Positions 9,561 to 17,912 of a stretch of 64,000 nucleotides of DNA are shown piece by piece. The first letter of the stretch is position 1. Each line of letters opens with the position of its first letter. The stretch covers positions 2,973,696-3,037,695 of the forward strand of contig NZ_LT984884.1 of NCBI RefSeq assembly GCF_900258515.1, given 5' to 3'. A program made the translations under genes and the position numbers. The stretch is from Lentibacillus sp. Marseille-P4043. Its GTDB lineage: Bacteria; Bacillota; Bacilli; Bacillales; Amphibacillaceae. The notes under the pieces are model-generated. The model had not been told where the DNA came from. It saw nothing but the letters and a program-made list of their open reading frames with translations, and did not search any database.

Positions 9561-9693
9561 TTTCGTAACACTCCTTTGTTTTTCGTTTATACTATCTGTA
9601 GTATGAACGAAACAGAAGTGTAACATGCATCGAAAGGAGAAGTGTTCATCATATCGTGAGCAATCTTCTTACGCTAACTTAAAAACACAAAAA

Positions 9694-9723
9694 CAGGTAA
9701 ATCAGCAGCAGCCGATTTACCTG
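9694..9723 (-). terminator. Terminator overlapping the 3' end of dapA
   Basis: A 10-bp perfect stem (CAGGTAAATC / GATTTACCTG) with a 10-base loop is followed on the minus strand by TTTTTGTGTTTTT. The dapA stop codon lies inside the first arm. It ends the asd-dapG-dapA transcript and isolates tepA-ylzJ. Confidence 0.85.
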
Positions 9724-10583
9724 TTGATTAATTCCTTTAATTCTTGTTGTTCCGATTTTGTAAGGGGCACTAATGGAAGACGAACAGATCCAACATCGAT
9801 TCCGTTCATTTTTAGTGCTTCCTTAACAGGTACAGGTGAAGGGGCCATAAATAGTCCATTCATAATTGGTAGAATATTACGGTGAATTGCTGCCGCGTTT
9901 TGTACATCACCGGTATAAAAAGCTTGAACCATTTTTTGCATATCATCCCCAACAACATGGGAAGCAACGGATATTACACCTATTGAACCAATCGATAGCA
10001 TCGGCAATGTTAACCCGTCTTCACCTGAATATACAGTGAAATCATCGCTTGTATTTTCAATAATCGTTGCTATTTGATCCAGATCACCACTTGCCTCTTT
10101 GACGGAGACAATGTTCTCAATCTCGCTCAATTTGATTATCGTATCAGCACTTATTTGCACAACTGATCTCCCCGGTATATTGTAGAGCATAACTGGCAAT
10201 GACGTTTCATCTGCAATCGCTTTAAAATGTTCAAATAACCCACGTTGGTTTGGTTTATTATAATATGGTGCTACAAGCATAATCGCATCAACCCCACAGG
10301 CCTCGGCTTCTTTTGTCAGTGCAATAGAGGCAGCGGTATTGTTGCTTCCTGTACCAGCAATAACTGGGACTCGCTTGTTAACAACTTTAACGACATGGGT
10401 AAAAAGGTTTATTTTTTCTTCCATCGACAGTGTAGGTGATTCGCCAGTTGTACCTGCAATAACCAACCCTTCTGTTCCATGGCTAAGTAAATAATCAATT
10501 AAAAGAGATGTTTGATCGTAATCGATGTTTCCCTCTGAGTCAAAAGGAGTTACCATCGCGGTTAATACCTTGCCAAAATTCAT
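9717..10583 (-). CDS. dapA: 4-hydroxy-tetrahydrodipicolinate synthase
   Basis: This enzyme condenses pyruvate with aspartate semialdehyde, the first step unique to the lysine, diaminopimelate and dipicolinate branch. It is 288 residues, a TIM-barrel aldolase of the DapA/NanA family. Schiff-base Lys162 is in VSVKEASG and Tyr134 in LYNIPGRS. The early signature is AGTTGESPTL (residues 43-52). It follows dapG by 37 bp and asd further upstream, so three consecutive pathway enzymes are co-transcribed. A terminator overlaps its end. No lysine riboswitch was seen in front of the group. Confidence 0.97.
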   Translation of the reverse strand: MNFGKVLTAMVTPFDSEGNIDYDQTSLLIDYLLSHGTEGLVIAGTTGESPTLSMEEKINLFTHVVKVVNKRVPVIAGTGSNNTAASIALTKEAEACGVDAIMLVAPYYNKPNQRGLFEHFKAIADETSLPVMLYNIPGRSVVQISADTIIKLSEIENIVSVKEASGDLDQIATIIENTSDDFTVYSGEDGLTLPMLSIGSIGVISVASHVVGDDMQKMVQAFYTGDVQNAAAIHRNILPIMNGLFMAPSPVPVKEALKMNGIDVGSVRLPLVPLTKSEQQELKELINR

Positions 10584-10620
10584 TTAACTCACTCCCTTAC
10601 CCCAAACGATCAATGGTTTT

Positions 10621-11856
10621 TCACAGTACCTTAGCTTCTTTAACCAAGCTTAGTTCAAATGCGTCATGTAATGCATTGACTGCAGTCTTTAAGTCTTTTT
10701 CGTGAATAAGCACCCAAATTGTAGTATGACTATCTGCCGACTGTAGTATTTGCACATCCTGACTTGTTAATGCTTGCACGATTTTGGAAGCCACCCCTGG
10801 AACACCGGTCATTCCAGCACCAACCGCTGATACTTTCGCACATTTCTCGGTTATCTCCGGTTGAAATCCGAGTGTTTCCAGAATATGCACTGCTTTTTGA
10901 GTGAATTCTTCTGGTACTGTATATAAAACTCCTGTCGGGGATATATTGATGAAATCGACCGATATACCAGCCTCAGCCATTGCTTTAAAAACTTCAGAGT
11001 GAAGCCTGTGCGCTTCATCCTTTGATTGAACTCTAATTTGAGTAATCTTATCAAGGTGGGCAATGCCAGTAATTAGTCGATCAGGAATATCACTACCTAA
11101 TTCCCTAATTCTCGATGAAGTAACCAATGTGCCCTGATCTTGTGAATAAGTAGACCTCACGCGCATTGGTATTTTTGCTTGCATAGCAATTTCAACTGCC
11201 CGCGGATGCACCACTTTGGCACCCTGATATGCTAAATTACAAATTTCTGTATAGGTGACAACATCCAAGGGTCGAGCACTTTTCACAACACGCGGATCGG
11301 CCGTCATAATCCCATTCACATCTGTAAAAATTTCTATTTCTTCCGCTTCCAGTGCAGCTCCTAATGCCGCAGCACTCGTATCACTTCCACCCCTGCCAAT
11401 TGTCGTTATCTCTCCGGCCTCTGTCTGCCCTTGAAAGCCGGCAACAACCACGACATCATTATTCTTAAATTCTTGTAATACACGAGTTGGTGTAACTTCT
11501 TTAATTTTTGCATGATTAAAATCATCACTTGTTACAAAACCAGCCTGTGCACCAGTTAATGCTGTCGCCGCTATATGATTTTTTTGTAGTTCGTTTGACA
11601 ATACAACAGAAGCAATTGTTTCACCACAAGACATCAATAAATCCAATTCCCTTGTAGAATTATGATTTGCGGGAAAGCCAACCAGATCCAACAGCGTATC
11701 TGTCGCATATGGATCCGGTTTTCTTCCTAATGCAGATACAACGACAACGACTTTATAATCCTTTATTATTGCATCCTTAATATGTCTGATAACATGATTT
11801 CTATTTTCTGTTGTTTGTACAGATGTTCCACCAAATTTTTGAATTAATACCTGCAT
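10621..11856 (-). CDS. dapG: Aspartokinase I (DapG, diaminopimelate-sensitive type)
   Basis: This enzyme phosphorylates aspartate, the entry step to the lysine, threonine and methionine pathways. It is 411 residues from the ATG that follows AAGAGGTG; a GTG two codons earlier overlaps the site and is less likely. The kinase domain begins with QKFGGTSV and contains TTIGRGGSDTSAAAL and FTDVNGIMTADPR. The last ~150 residues hold two ACT regulatory domains (ISVDFINISPTG; VSAVGAGMTGVPG). In B. subtilis, DapG sits next to asd and dapA and is inhibited by meso-diaminopimelate. The context here is the same. Confidence 0.95.
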   Translation of the reverse strand: MQVLIQKFGGTSVQTTENRNHVIRHIKDAIIKDYKVVVVVSALGRKPDPYATDTLLDLVGFPANHNSTRELDLLMSCGETIASVVLSNELQKNHIAATALTGAQAGFVTSDDFNHAKIKEVTPTRVLQEFKNNDVVVVAGFQGQTEAGEITTIGRGGSDTSAAALGAALEAEEIEIFTDVNGIMTADPRVVKSARPLDVVTYTEICNLAYQGAKVVHPRAVEIAMQAKIPMRVRSTYSQDQGTLVTSSRIRELGSDIPDRLITGIAHLDKITQIRVQSKDEAHRLHSEVFKAMAEAGISVDFINISPTGVLYTVPEEFTQKAVHILETLGFQPEITEKCAKVSAVGAGMTGVPGVASKIVQALTSQDVQILQSADSHTTIWVLIHEKDLKTAVNALHDAFELSLVKEAKVL

Positions 11857-11898
11857 TATCACACCTCTTACGTAGTCTATTGAATTTGATTATATATT

Positions 11899-12951
11899 TT
11901 ATTTTACTAACCAGTTATTCTGGATTAAACGTTCTGCAATTTGTACCGTATTCCAGGCAGCACCCTTCATTAAGTTATCAGAAACAACCCATAAATGGAA
12001 CCCGTTTGCTGTATCTAAATCCTTTCTAACGCGACCAACAAATACTTCTTCTTTATTTGATGCACTTAATGGTGTTGGATATGTCTGTGTGCTTGGATCG
12101 TCTTCTAACACGACTCCATCAGCCCCATCCAAGGCTTTCCATAAATCAGCCACCGTTACATCCGCTTTATCTACTTCAACATAAACACTCTCAGCATGCG
12201 ATGTAAAAAATGGTAATCGTACACATGTTGCAGCAACTGGCAATTCAGGAGCATGCATAATTTTTTTCGTTTCATTAATCATTTTCATTTCTTCAAACGT
12301 ATAACCATTGTCTTGGAATACATCGATTTGCGGCAACGCATTAAACGCAATCGGATAATGGTTTTTATCCCCTTTTACCGGTAATATTTCCGCAGTCATC
12401 TCTTGGTTATCTAAATATTGCTTAGATTGGTTCTCCAATTCATTGCATGCCTCGATACCAGACCCAGAAACTGCCTGATAGGTTGAAACAATAACGCGAT
12501 TTAAGCCGTAAGCCTCTTGGATCGGTTTTAATGCTGCAACCATTTGGATTGTAGAACAATTTGGATTCGCGATAATCCCATTATGTGATTTTAAATCAAT
12601 CTCATTTACTTCTGGTACAACAAGTGGTACACCTTCAGTCATTCGAAAAGCACTTGTATTATCGATTACAACTGCACCGTGTTTTACAGCTTCTGGTGCT
12701 AATTTTTTCGAAACAGACCCACCAGCAGAAAATAAGGCAATATCTACCCCAGCAAAACTTTCTGGAGTAGCTTCTTCCACGGTAATCTCCTGATTATGAA
12801 ACATTATTTTTTTACCTGCTGACCGTTTTGAAGATAAAAGTTTTATCTTATCGATTGGGAACTTCTTATCTTGTAAAATTTGTATGATTTTTTCCCCAAC
12901 TGCACCTGTTGCTCCAACCACTGCTACATTATAAACTGTTTTATTAGCCAT
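11899..12951 (-). CDS. asd: Aspartate-semialdehyde dehydrogenase
   Basis: This NADPH-dependent enzyme reduces aspartyl phosphate to aspartate semialdehyde. It is 350 residues. The nucleotide-binding GATGAVG lies at residues 13-19, the catalytic Cys132 in NPNCSTIQM, and the substrate-site stretch is YQAVSGSG. The ATG follows GGGAG. It is 76 bp downstream of dpaB and 42 bp upstream of dapG, so it can be read from the sporulation promoter of dpaA as well as from a vegetative promoter that I could not place. That would raise precursor supply when dipicolinate is made. Confidence 0.97.
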   Translation of the reverse strand: MANKTVYNVAVVGATGAVGEKIIQILQDKKFPIDKIKLLSSKRSAGKKIMFHNQEITVEEATPESFAGVDIALFSAGGSVSKKLAPEAVKHGAVVIDNTSAFRMTEGVPLVVPEVNEIDLKSHNGIIANPNCSTIQMVAALKPIQEAYGLNRVIVSTYQAVSGSGIEACNELENQSKQYLDNQEMTAEILPVKGDKNHYPIAFNALPQIDVFQDNGYTFEEMKMINETKKIMHAPELPVAATCVRLPFFTSHAESVYVEVDKADVTVADLWKALDGADGVVLEDDPSTQTYPTPLSASNKEEVFVGRVRKDLDTANGFHLWVVSDNLMKGAAWNTVQIAERLIQNNWLVK

Positions 12952-13027
12952 TAAAAGTTCTCCCTTCGTATTCCATTCAGCTCACCTGAAATTTTCTGTT
13001 CTAATATTTCTTCTATTTTAACATATT

Positions 13028-13618
13028 TTAATCCTCATACGGTATTATAACAGGTTGAAGTTGCTGATGATCAAGTGCTTTTTCTACTGTTTTGGCTAAA
13101 TAATCCATTTTTGCCACTAATGAATTCGGCTTCTTATAAGGATCATCTTGCCCATATGGGATAAAATAAATATATTTGCTCGCCATTAGCCGCATTAAAT
13201 TTACTCCGTTTAAACCGAGTGCATCATTCGTTGATATTCCTAATACAACAGGTTTTTGATTTCGCATGGTTGCTTTTGCCGCCATTAAGACTGGGGAATC
13301 GGTCAATGCGTTGGCAAATTTACTCATTGAATTTCCTGTTAGCGGTGCGATTACCATACAATCCAATGGATAATTCGGACCCAATGGTTCAGCTTCAGGC
13401 ATTGTTGTGATAACACGTTTTCCAGTAATGGATTCTATTTTTTTAATATGGTCTGCCGCTTTTCCGAATTTCGTATCTGTTGTTCTTACTGTATACGTAA
13501 CAATTGGAACTACTTCCGCACCTAATTCCATTAACCTCTCCAATTCAGGAAATACCTTGTCGTACGTACAATGTGAAGCTGTTATACCAAACCCAATTCG
13601 TTTTCCTTTCAAAGTCAT
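13028..13618 (-). CDS. dpaB: Dipicolinate synthase subunit B
   Basis: This flavoprotein-like subunit of the mother-cell enzyme oxidises dihydrodipicolinate to dipicolinic acid, the calcium chelator of the spore core. It is 196 residues of the phosphopantothenoylcysteine decarboxylase-like flavoprotein family. Typical stretches are GFGITASHCTYDKV at the start, CMVIAPLTGNSMSKFANALTDSPVLMA in the middle (only in part quoted elsewhere), and VLGISTNDALGLNG. Its ATG directly abuts the dpaA stop (TAA-ATG), which fits a 1:1 complex. It was formerly spoVFB. Confidence 0.95.
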   Translation of the reverse strand: MTLKGKRIGFGITASHCTYDKVFPELERLMELGAEVVPIVTYTVRTTDTKFGKAADHIKKIESITGKRVITTMPEAEPLGPNYPLDCMVIAPLTGNSMSKFANALTDSPVLMAAKATMRNQKPVVLGISTNDALGLNGVNLMRLMASKYIYFIPYGQDDPYKKPNSLVAKMDYLAKTVEKALDHQQLQPVIIPYED

Positions 13619-14503
13619 TTAATTTTGCTCCTTTCCATTATTCAAAAACTGTTTAACCACATCGGCAAGAATTTTCCCTGATGTTTTAGGCGCAACAATT
13701 CCTGGCAAACTTCGAGCCAATATCGCCTTAATACCACGCTGCTTTGCATAATCAAAATCTGTTCCTCCTGGTTTAGAGGCCAAATCATAAATTAATGCAT
13801 GGGATGGTAATTGCTGAATGGAATCTTTTGTAACAACTTGAGCTGGTATTGTATTAATTAGTAAATCACATTCATCGGAGTATTCATGCAGCCTCGATAA
13901 TGGGATAGCTGTCAAACCCATTTCTGTAATGCGAGCGAGGTCTTTAATACTGCGGGCGCAAACAGAGACTTTTGCTCCTAAGGCTGAAAATTTGTTGGCG
14001 ACCGTGTTTCCGACTCTACCAAAACCGACGACAATAACACGGGAAGAGTGAATCGTAAAATCTGTATGTTCGATAGCCATCATAATCGTACCTTCTGCTG
14101 TAGGTATTGAGTTATAGATCGCAACATCATCACGATCAAACAAGGCGACTAATTGCAAATTCAATTCATTTGTAAGCGACGTTAAATAATCATTCGTTAT
14201 ACCAGTAAAAATTAATGTTGATGGTCGTAATTGATTAAACCATGCTTTAGAAAGATTTATCTGTTGGTCAGAAAAAACCGTATCAATTTCGCCTTGATGA
14301 TTCGTACCCGTGATCGGCAAAATAACAACATCTAATTTTTCAGGTTCTAAATCATTAAAATCAACTTGCTTTGATCCTGTAAAGCCTTGCTCCAATTTAT
14401 CAAAGCCGACTAAGAATATCGTTGTATCAGGCAATTCCTGCAATTGACGAATCAGTTCAAGATATCGTCCATCTCCTCCTAATACAGCTATTGATTGACT
14501 CAT
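13619..14503 (-). CDS. dpaA: Dipicolinate synthase subunit A
   Basis: This is the NAD(P)-binding subunit of dipicolinate synthase, 294 residues. The N-terminal domain begins AVLGGDGRYLELIRQL. The C-terminal Rossmann domain has VVGFGRVGNTVANKF near residue 155, and later LIYDLASKPGGTDF and LPGIVAPKTSG. It was formerly spoVFA and is expressed in the mother cell late in sporulation. A SigK-type promoter lies 55-80 bases upstream of its ATG and a terminator of ymxH lies beyond that, so dpaAB starts its own transcription unit. Confidence 0.96.
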   Translation of the reverse strand: MSQSIAVLGGDGRYLELIRQLQELPDTTIFLVGFDKLEQGFTGSKQVDFNDLEPEKLDVVILPITGTNHQGEIDTVFSDQQINLSKAWFNQLRPSTLIFTGITNDYLTSLTNELNLQLVALFDRDDVAIYNSIPTAEGTIMMAIEHTDFTIHSSRVIVVGFGRVGNTVANKFSALGAKVSVCARSIKDLARITEMGLTAIPLSRLHEYSDECDLLINTIPAQVVTKDSIQQLPSHALIYDLASKPGGTDFDYAKQRGIKAILARSLPGIVAPKTSGKILADVVKQFLNNGKEQN

Positions 14504-14557
14504 GCTAGTAATACACCCCTCACCATGTAAATAAAAACTAATTTTAACTATTCGTTA

Positions 14558-14585
14558 TAGCTTATGTCGGGAAGTAATCTTAGTG
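14558..14585 (-). promoter_or_regulatory. SigK-type sporulation promoter for dpaAB
   Basis: The minus strand carries CAC at the -35 position (14583-14585), 16 bases, then CATAAGCTA (14558-14566). This is an exact match to the mother-cell SigK consensus AC-N16/17-CATANNNTA. It lies about 55 bases before the dpaA start codon, where B. subtilis spoVF has its SigK promoter. The match plus the context makes this one of the firmer promoters in the window. Confidence 0.75.
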
Positions 14586-14607
14586 ATTAGGAGTTTTACC
14601 TATACAC

Positions 14608-14646
14608 AAAAAAAGGCTAGTTTCACAAGAAGTGACACTAGCCTTA
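14608..14646 (-). terminator. Terminator after ymxH
   Basis: On the minus strand the stem AAGGCTAGTGTCAC / GTGAAACTAGCCTT (one mismatch, 5-base loop) is followed by TTTTTTTGTGT. It separates mlpA-ymxH from the sporulation-controlled dpaAB unit. Confidence 0.88.
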
Positions 14647-14661
14647 AATATGAGCAAACAA

Positions 14662-14895
14662 TTATTCAGATTCAATCATAATCATATCTTCACCAATTTT
14701 TTTGATAGAGCTCCAACGAATTCTTGTTTCTTCTCCTTCTTTTTTAAGCCCAAACCATTTGTAATTAGGAATAATAAAGGACTCGATTTTCCCAGTCTTC
14801 TCATTAATTTCCAAATCTGTTTGTCCCAAGATACCCAATCTTGATCCTTGGTTAATATTAACAATTTCTTTTCCGCTAATGTCTTTATACCGCAC
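14662..14895 (-). CDS. ymxH: YlmC/YmxH-family PRC-barrel sporulation protein
   Basis: This is a small protein of 77 residues resembling B. subtilis YmxH and the YlmC/YmxH sporulation family, a PRC-barrel-like fold. Key stretches are DISGKEIVNI, LGILGQTDLEI, FIIPNYKWFGLKKEG and IKKIGEDMIMI. The GTG at 14893-14895 was chosen because GGAGG lies 9 bases upstream; an earlier in-frame GTG is only 3 bases away from the site. It lies between mlpA and a terminator, as in B. subtilis. Its molecular function is not known. Confidence 0.85.
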   Translation of the reverse strand: MRYKDISGKEIVNINQGSRLGILGQTDLEINEKTGKIESFIIPNYKWFGLKKEGEETRIRWSSIKKIGEDMIMIESE

Positions 14896-14976
14896 AGGCA
14901 CACACCTCCGTATGTATTATCATCTTATGATTAAAAATACAGCCTATGCATAGTGGATCACTGCTGTTAAATCTTA

Positions 14977-16200
14977 TTATTGATCAGATTTAGGTGCAAT
15001 CAATGCCTTGGCAGAGGATTGGTTAAAGGTGCGTTCAATAACAGTTTGGATGGATTCATGGCTAACTGCATCTATCTCCTGAATCATTTCATCCAAAGTA
15101 CGATGATGATTTAACAACAATTCGTTTTTTCCATTCCTACTCATATGACTGTTCGTACTTTCTAAACTTAATACCAAGTTGCCTTTTAACTGTTCCTTGC
15201 TATTCTTTAATTCCTTGTCTGTTAGGCCATTCGTAATCAATGTATCCATTGTTCGTTTGATGGTATCCTGAAGTAACGGTAACTGCTCCTTGCCTGTTCC
15301 CGCATAAATTGTCAATAGACCACTATCTCGAAAAGAGGAGTGATAAGAAAATACTGCATATGCAAGTCCTTGTTGTTCCCGTACTTCTTGGAATAATCTC
15401 GAGCTCATGCTTCCACCAAGTACATTGTTCATGATAATTAAACTATACATATTTTCATCGCCAACTGGTAACCCATCGTACCCTAAACATAAATGTGCCT
15501 GTTCTGTATCTTTATTTCGCTCAATATTTCCTGCAATAAAAGCAGGTTTTGAAATTTCTGCTCGTTTATAATCGGACTGATAGGAACCAAAATAAGATTC
15601 AACCTTGCTAATAAATGAATGATCCACATTACCAGCAACTGATACAACAACATTTTCAGGTGTATAGCATTGTTTGATATACGTTCTAAGTGTATCTGGT
15701 TGAAATGTTTTTAAATGTCCTTCTGTCCCTAAAATAGGGTATCCAAGCGGATGATCTCCATAGGAAGCACGTGCCAATAAATCATGCACAATATCATCCG
15801 GTGTATCTTCGTACATTTTTATTTCTTCCAGTACTACTTTTTTCTCTCGTTCCATTTCTTCTTCGTCAAAAGCAGAATGGAAGAACATATCAGCCAAAAT
15901 ATCTAATGCCAATTCCTTATGTGTATCAAGTACTTTTGCATAAAAACAAGTGTATTCTTTTGATGTAAAAGCATTCACCTGTCCACCAATAGCGTCAAAT
16001 GCTTCCGCAATATCTTTTGCTGACCTTGTTTTTGTTCCTTTAAAAAACATGTGCTCTAAAAAATGGGAAATTCCATTATTTTGTTCTGTTTCATTACGAG
16101 AACCTGTTAATACCCAAATTCCAATTGTTACGGAACGGACTGCGGGTACATTCTCTAATACAATTCGCAGACCATTCTTGCTTGTATGCTTCTGAATCAA
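14977..16200 (-). CDS. mlpA: M16-family zinc peptidase MlpA (YmxG)
   Basis: This is a metallopeptidase of the pitrilysin/processing-peptidase type, 407 residues. The inverted zinc motif HxxEH is at residues 46-50 (HFLEH, followed by MFFKGTKTRSAKDIAE). The downstream Glu ligand region reads LDILADMFFHSAFDEEEMEREKKVVLEEI (E-rich helix; quoted in part), and the C-terminal half has the GLAYAVFSYHSSF region. It starts with TTG after AGGAGG. In B. subtilis the protein affects extracellular protease production. It lies between ylxY and ymxH, as in that species. Confidence 0.93.
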   Translation of the reverse strand: MIQKHTSKNGLRIVLENVPAVRSVTIGIWVLTGSRNETEQNNGISHFLEHMFFKGTKTRSAKDIAEAFDAIGGQVNAFTSKEYTCFYAKVLDTHKELALDILADMFFHSAFDEEEMEREKKVVLEEIKMYEDTPDDIVHDLLARASYGDHPLGYPILGTEGHLKTFQPDTLRTYIKQCYTPENVVVSVAGNVDHSFISKVESYFGSYQSDYKRAEISKPAFIAGNIERNKDTEQAHLCLGYDGLPVGDENMYSLIIMNNVLGGSMSSRLFQEVREQQGLAYAVFSYHSSFRDSGLLTIYAGTGKEQLPLLQDTIKRTMDTLITNGLTDKELKNSKEQLKGNLVLSLESTNSHMSRNGKNELLLNHHRTLDEMIQEIDAVSHESIQTVIERTFNQSSAKALIAPKSDQ

Positions 16201-16238
16201 GTTTTTTCCTCCTAATTATGTCTAACATTGACGTTTTT

Positions 16239-17192
16239 TTATCGTTCTTCACTTAGTAATTTATCAACTGTTCCTATTTTATATCCCTTTTCTTTAACCG
16301 TGGTGATCAATGAGCCAAGCCCCTCTGCTGTTGCAGCAGTGGGGTGCATTAATACCATTGCACCAGGATGAAGTTTGGAGTTTACCCTATTCACCATAAC
16401 AGATACTGTTGGATTCTTCCAATCAATTGTATCAACTGTCCATAATATAGTTTGCATATTCATATTATCTGCTATTTTTACTACTTGATTATTAAAACTT
16501 CCACTAGGGGGAGCAAACCATTTTGGCGTTTTACCTGTTATCGCTTTAATAATTTCATTTGTTTGTTTGACTTGTTCGGTCATTTCTTGGTTAGACAGGT
16601 GTGCCATATCTGGATGATTATAGGCATGATTACCAATCACGTGTCCCTGTTCATCAATCATTTCCACAAATTCGCTATTTTCCTTCGCCCATTTTCCCTC
16701 AATAAAAAATGTTGCTTTAACATTTTTCTCTTTCAATACGTTTAACATCGTTGGAATATATTCGGTCCCCCATGAAACATTTATTAAGAATGCGGTCATT
16801 TGTTTTTCAGGGTGCCCGCGATAAATGGGAGATGGTGGCAAATCCGCGAGCGAAACCTCGGGCGACACTTGATCATAGACAAGTAACGTTTTATCAAATA
16901 TTCCATCTTTCTTCATTTGCTGATATGATTTTTTTACGTTTACCTTCACTCCATTTCTCCCAGGTGTTTTCTTCCAAACTTTATCAATAGTTGCATCTTG
17001 AGGAGCTATTGAAAATGTGTCACTTTTTGCCTGTATTTCCTTGTATAATTTGTCTTCTTGTTTGGATACATGTGCAACGGAGTTAGAAAACATTTGGGTA
17101 TCATTCATAATAAACGGATTGTATTCATTATTAAAAGAGATAGCAACGATAATGATAAATACACAAAAATGAATTATTCGATTTCGGTACAT
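16239..17192 (-). CDS. ylxY: YlxY-like NodB-fold protein with a degenerate active site
   Basis: This is a protein of 317 residues with an N-terminal signal anchor (residues ~8-20) and a C-terminal NodB polysaccharide-deacetylase domain from about residue 130. The two metal histidines are present (NHAYNHPDM). The first catalytic motif, normally TFDDG, reads INVSWGTEY, so both aspartates are missing. The RxPxG-type motif reads APPSG, without the Arg. I recall the same change in B. subtilis YlxY, so the family probably does not act as a normal deacetylase. It lies next to mlpA and downstream of pnp, separated by a 720-bp gap filled mostly with a repeat element. Confidence 0.88.
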   Translation of the reverse strand: MYRNRIIHFCVFIIIVAISFNNEYNPFIMNDTQMFSNSVAHVSKQEDKLYKEIQAKSDTFSIAPQDATIDKVWKKTPGRNGVKVNVKKSYQQMKKDGIFDKTLLVYDQVSPEVSLADLPPSPIYRGHPEKQMTAFLINVSWGTEYIPTMLNVLKEKNVKATFFIEGKWAKENSEFVEMIDEQGHVIGNHAYNHPDMAHLSNQEMTEQVKQTNEIIKAITGKTPKWFAPPSGSFNNQVVKIADNMNMQTILWTVDTIDWKNPTVSVMVNRVNSKLHPGAMVLMHPTAATAEGLGSLITTVKEKGYKIGTVDKLLSEER

Positions 17193-17393
17193 CCAAATCC
17201 CCCCTCCATCATCTATATGAGAATGAGGGACAAGGTATGCGAAGAAAAACTACCGACTAAGAAATGATGGAGGATCTACGAAGGCGGAACAGTACTGGCA
17301 GGCTGGGACTTTTTCGTAATGTTTGTTGCTGTTTGATTTCATAGTTGATAGAAAATGCGACGTAGGTTGTGATGGTGGTTGGACTGCCGTTCC

Positions 17394-17499
17394 GGAAATA
17401 CACTTCGCTTTCCGCGGGCGGCTGTTGAGCCTCCTCGTGCTAACGCACTGCGGGGTCTCACCTAGGCCTCTCATCCCGCAGGAGTCTACGTGTATTTCC
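17394..17499 (+). repeat. Palindromic unit A of composite copy 1
   Basis: 106 bp bounded by 10-bp perfect inverted ends GGAAATACAC / GTGTATTTCC. Inside are the GC-rich blocks CGCTTTCCGCGGGCGGCTG, GAGCCTCCTCG, GCGGGGTCTCACCTAGGCC and CCCGCAGGAGTC. The same blocks recur at 44059-44244, where the loop is longer. I recall blocks of this type as common intergenic repeats in Bacillaceae genomes, but I cannot name the family with certainty. Confidence 0.8.
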
Positions 17500-17642
17500 T
17501 CCACTGGTGTTGTAATTAAAAAACTCATTACATTCAGCTATTGGTTGAGTGAATTCTTGGTTCAGGGAGAAAAAGTCCGTGTAACGTTAAAAGCCATGGC
17601 ATTTCTCCTGTCGATAAATCAGAGCACCACAACCAGCGGAGT

Positions 17643-17750
17643 CAGAATACGTAGACTCCAGTGGGAACAGCACGTGTCCGAAGACCCCGGAAGAAGCGTT
17701 CTTTGCTTCTGAGGAGGCTGAGGCCGTGCCACGGAAAGCGAAGTATTCTG
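17643..17750 (-). repeat. Palindromic unit B of composite copy 1
   Basis: 108 bp with inverted ends CAGAATAC / GTATTCTG. Read on the minus strand it shares the skeleton of unit A (GGCACGGCCTCAGCCTCCTC, then GGGGTCTTCGGACACGTGCT), but with different variable segments. A and B are thus diverged versions of one unit, placed head to head. Confidence 0.8.
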
Positions 17751-17872
17751 ACGGAGCGAAAGTCCAAGCACAATCATCATTAGAACCAGAAAGCGTTATG
17801 AAAGAAGATTTTCACTATGTCGCATTTTATATCTTTTGTATAAAAACAGCAATCTTATAGAAAATAGCCAAA

Positions 17873-17908
17873 TTAAAAAAGAAACTGGTTAGCCAGCTTC
17901 TTGATTTT
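17873..17908 (-). terminator. Terminator after pnp
   Basis: On the minus strand AAGAAGCTGG-CTAA-CCAGTTTCTT (one mismatch in the stem) is followed by TTTTTTAATT, within 40 bases of the pnp stop. Transcription of pnp should end before the repeat element. Confidence 0.85.
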
Positions 17909-17912
17909 CTAA

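Larger units (their letters stand above)
17344..17833. repeat. Composite nested inverted-repeat element, copy 1
   Basis: About 490 bp between pnp and ylxY. Outer imperfect arms (GATAGAAAATGCGACGTA on the left, TATGTCGCATTTTATATC on the right) enclose two GC-rich palindromic units that face each other. The sequences flanking the two units also match in inverted orientation (a TTGGACT..CG.TCCG stretch next to each). The whole element is therefore one large imperfect palindrome. It has no real protein gene. A second copy with the same design is at 44004-44501. It looks like a non-autonomous mobile element or a structured RNA. The rest of the 17193-17912 gap shows only the pnp terminator. Confidence 0.8.

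Noticed and set aside
11857..13027. Lysine riboswitch in front of dapG or asd
   Set aside because: Gaps are only 42 and 76 bp, too short for the ~180-base aptamer, and no aptamer blocks are seen.
14682..14903. Alternative 73-codon frame over ymxH
   Set aside because: The frame with DISGKEIVNI and KWFGLKKEG matches the YmxH family and uses the GGAGG site at proper spacing; the other frame matches nothing.
17250..17712. Open frames on both strands of the repeat region (92 and 129 codons)
   Set aside because: They lie wholly or mostly within the palindromic units, have no good ribosome binding site and no protein-like composition. Such frames arise by chance in GC-rich repeats and are often misannotated as hypothetical proteins.
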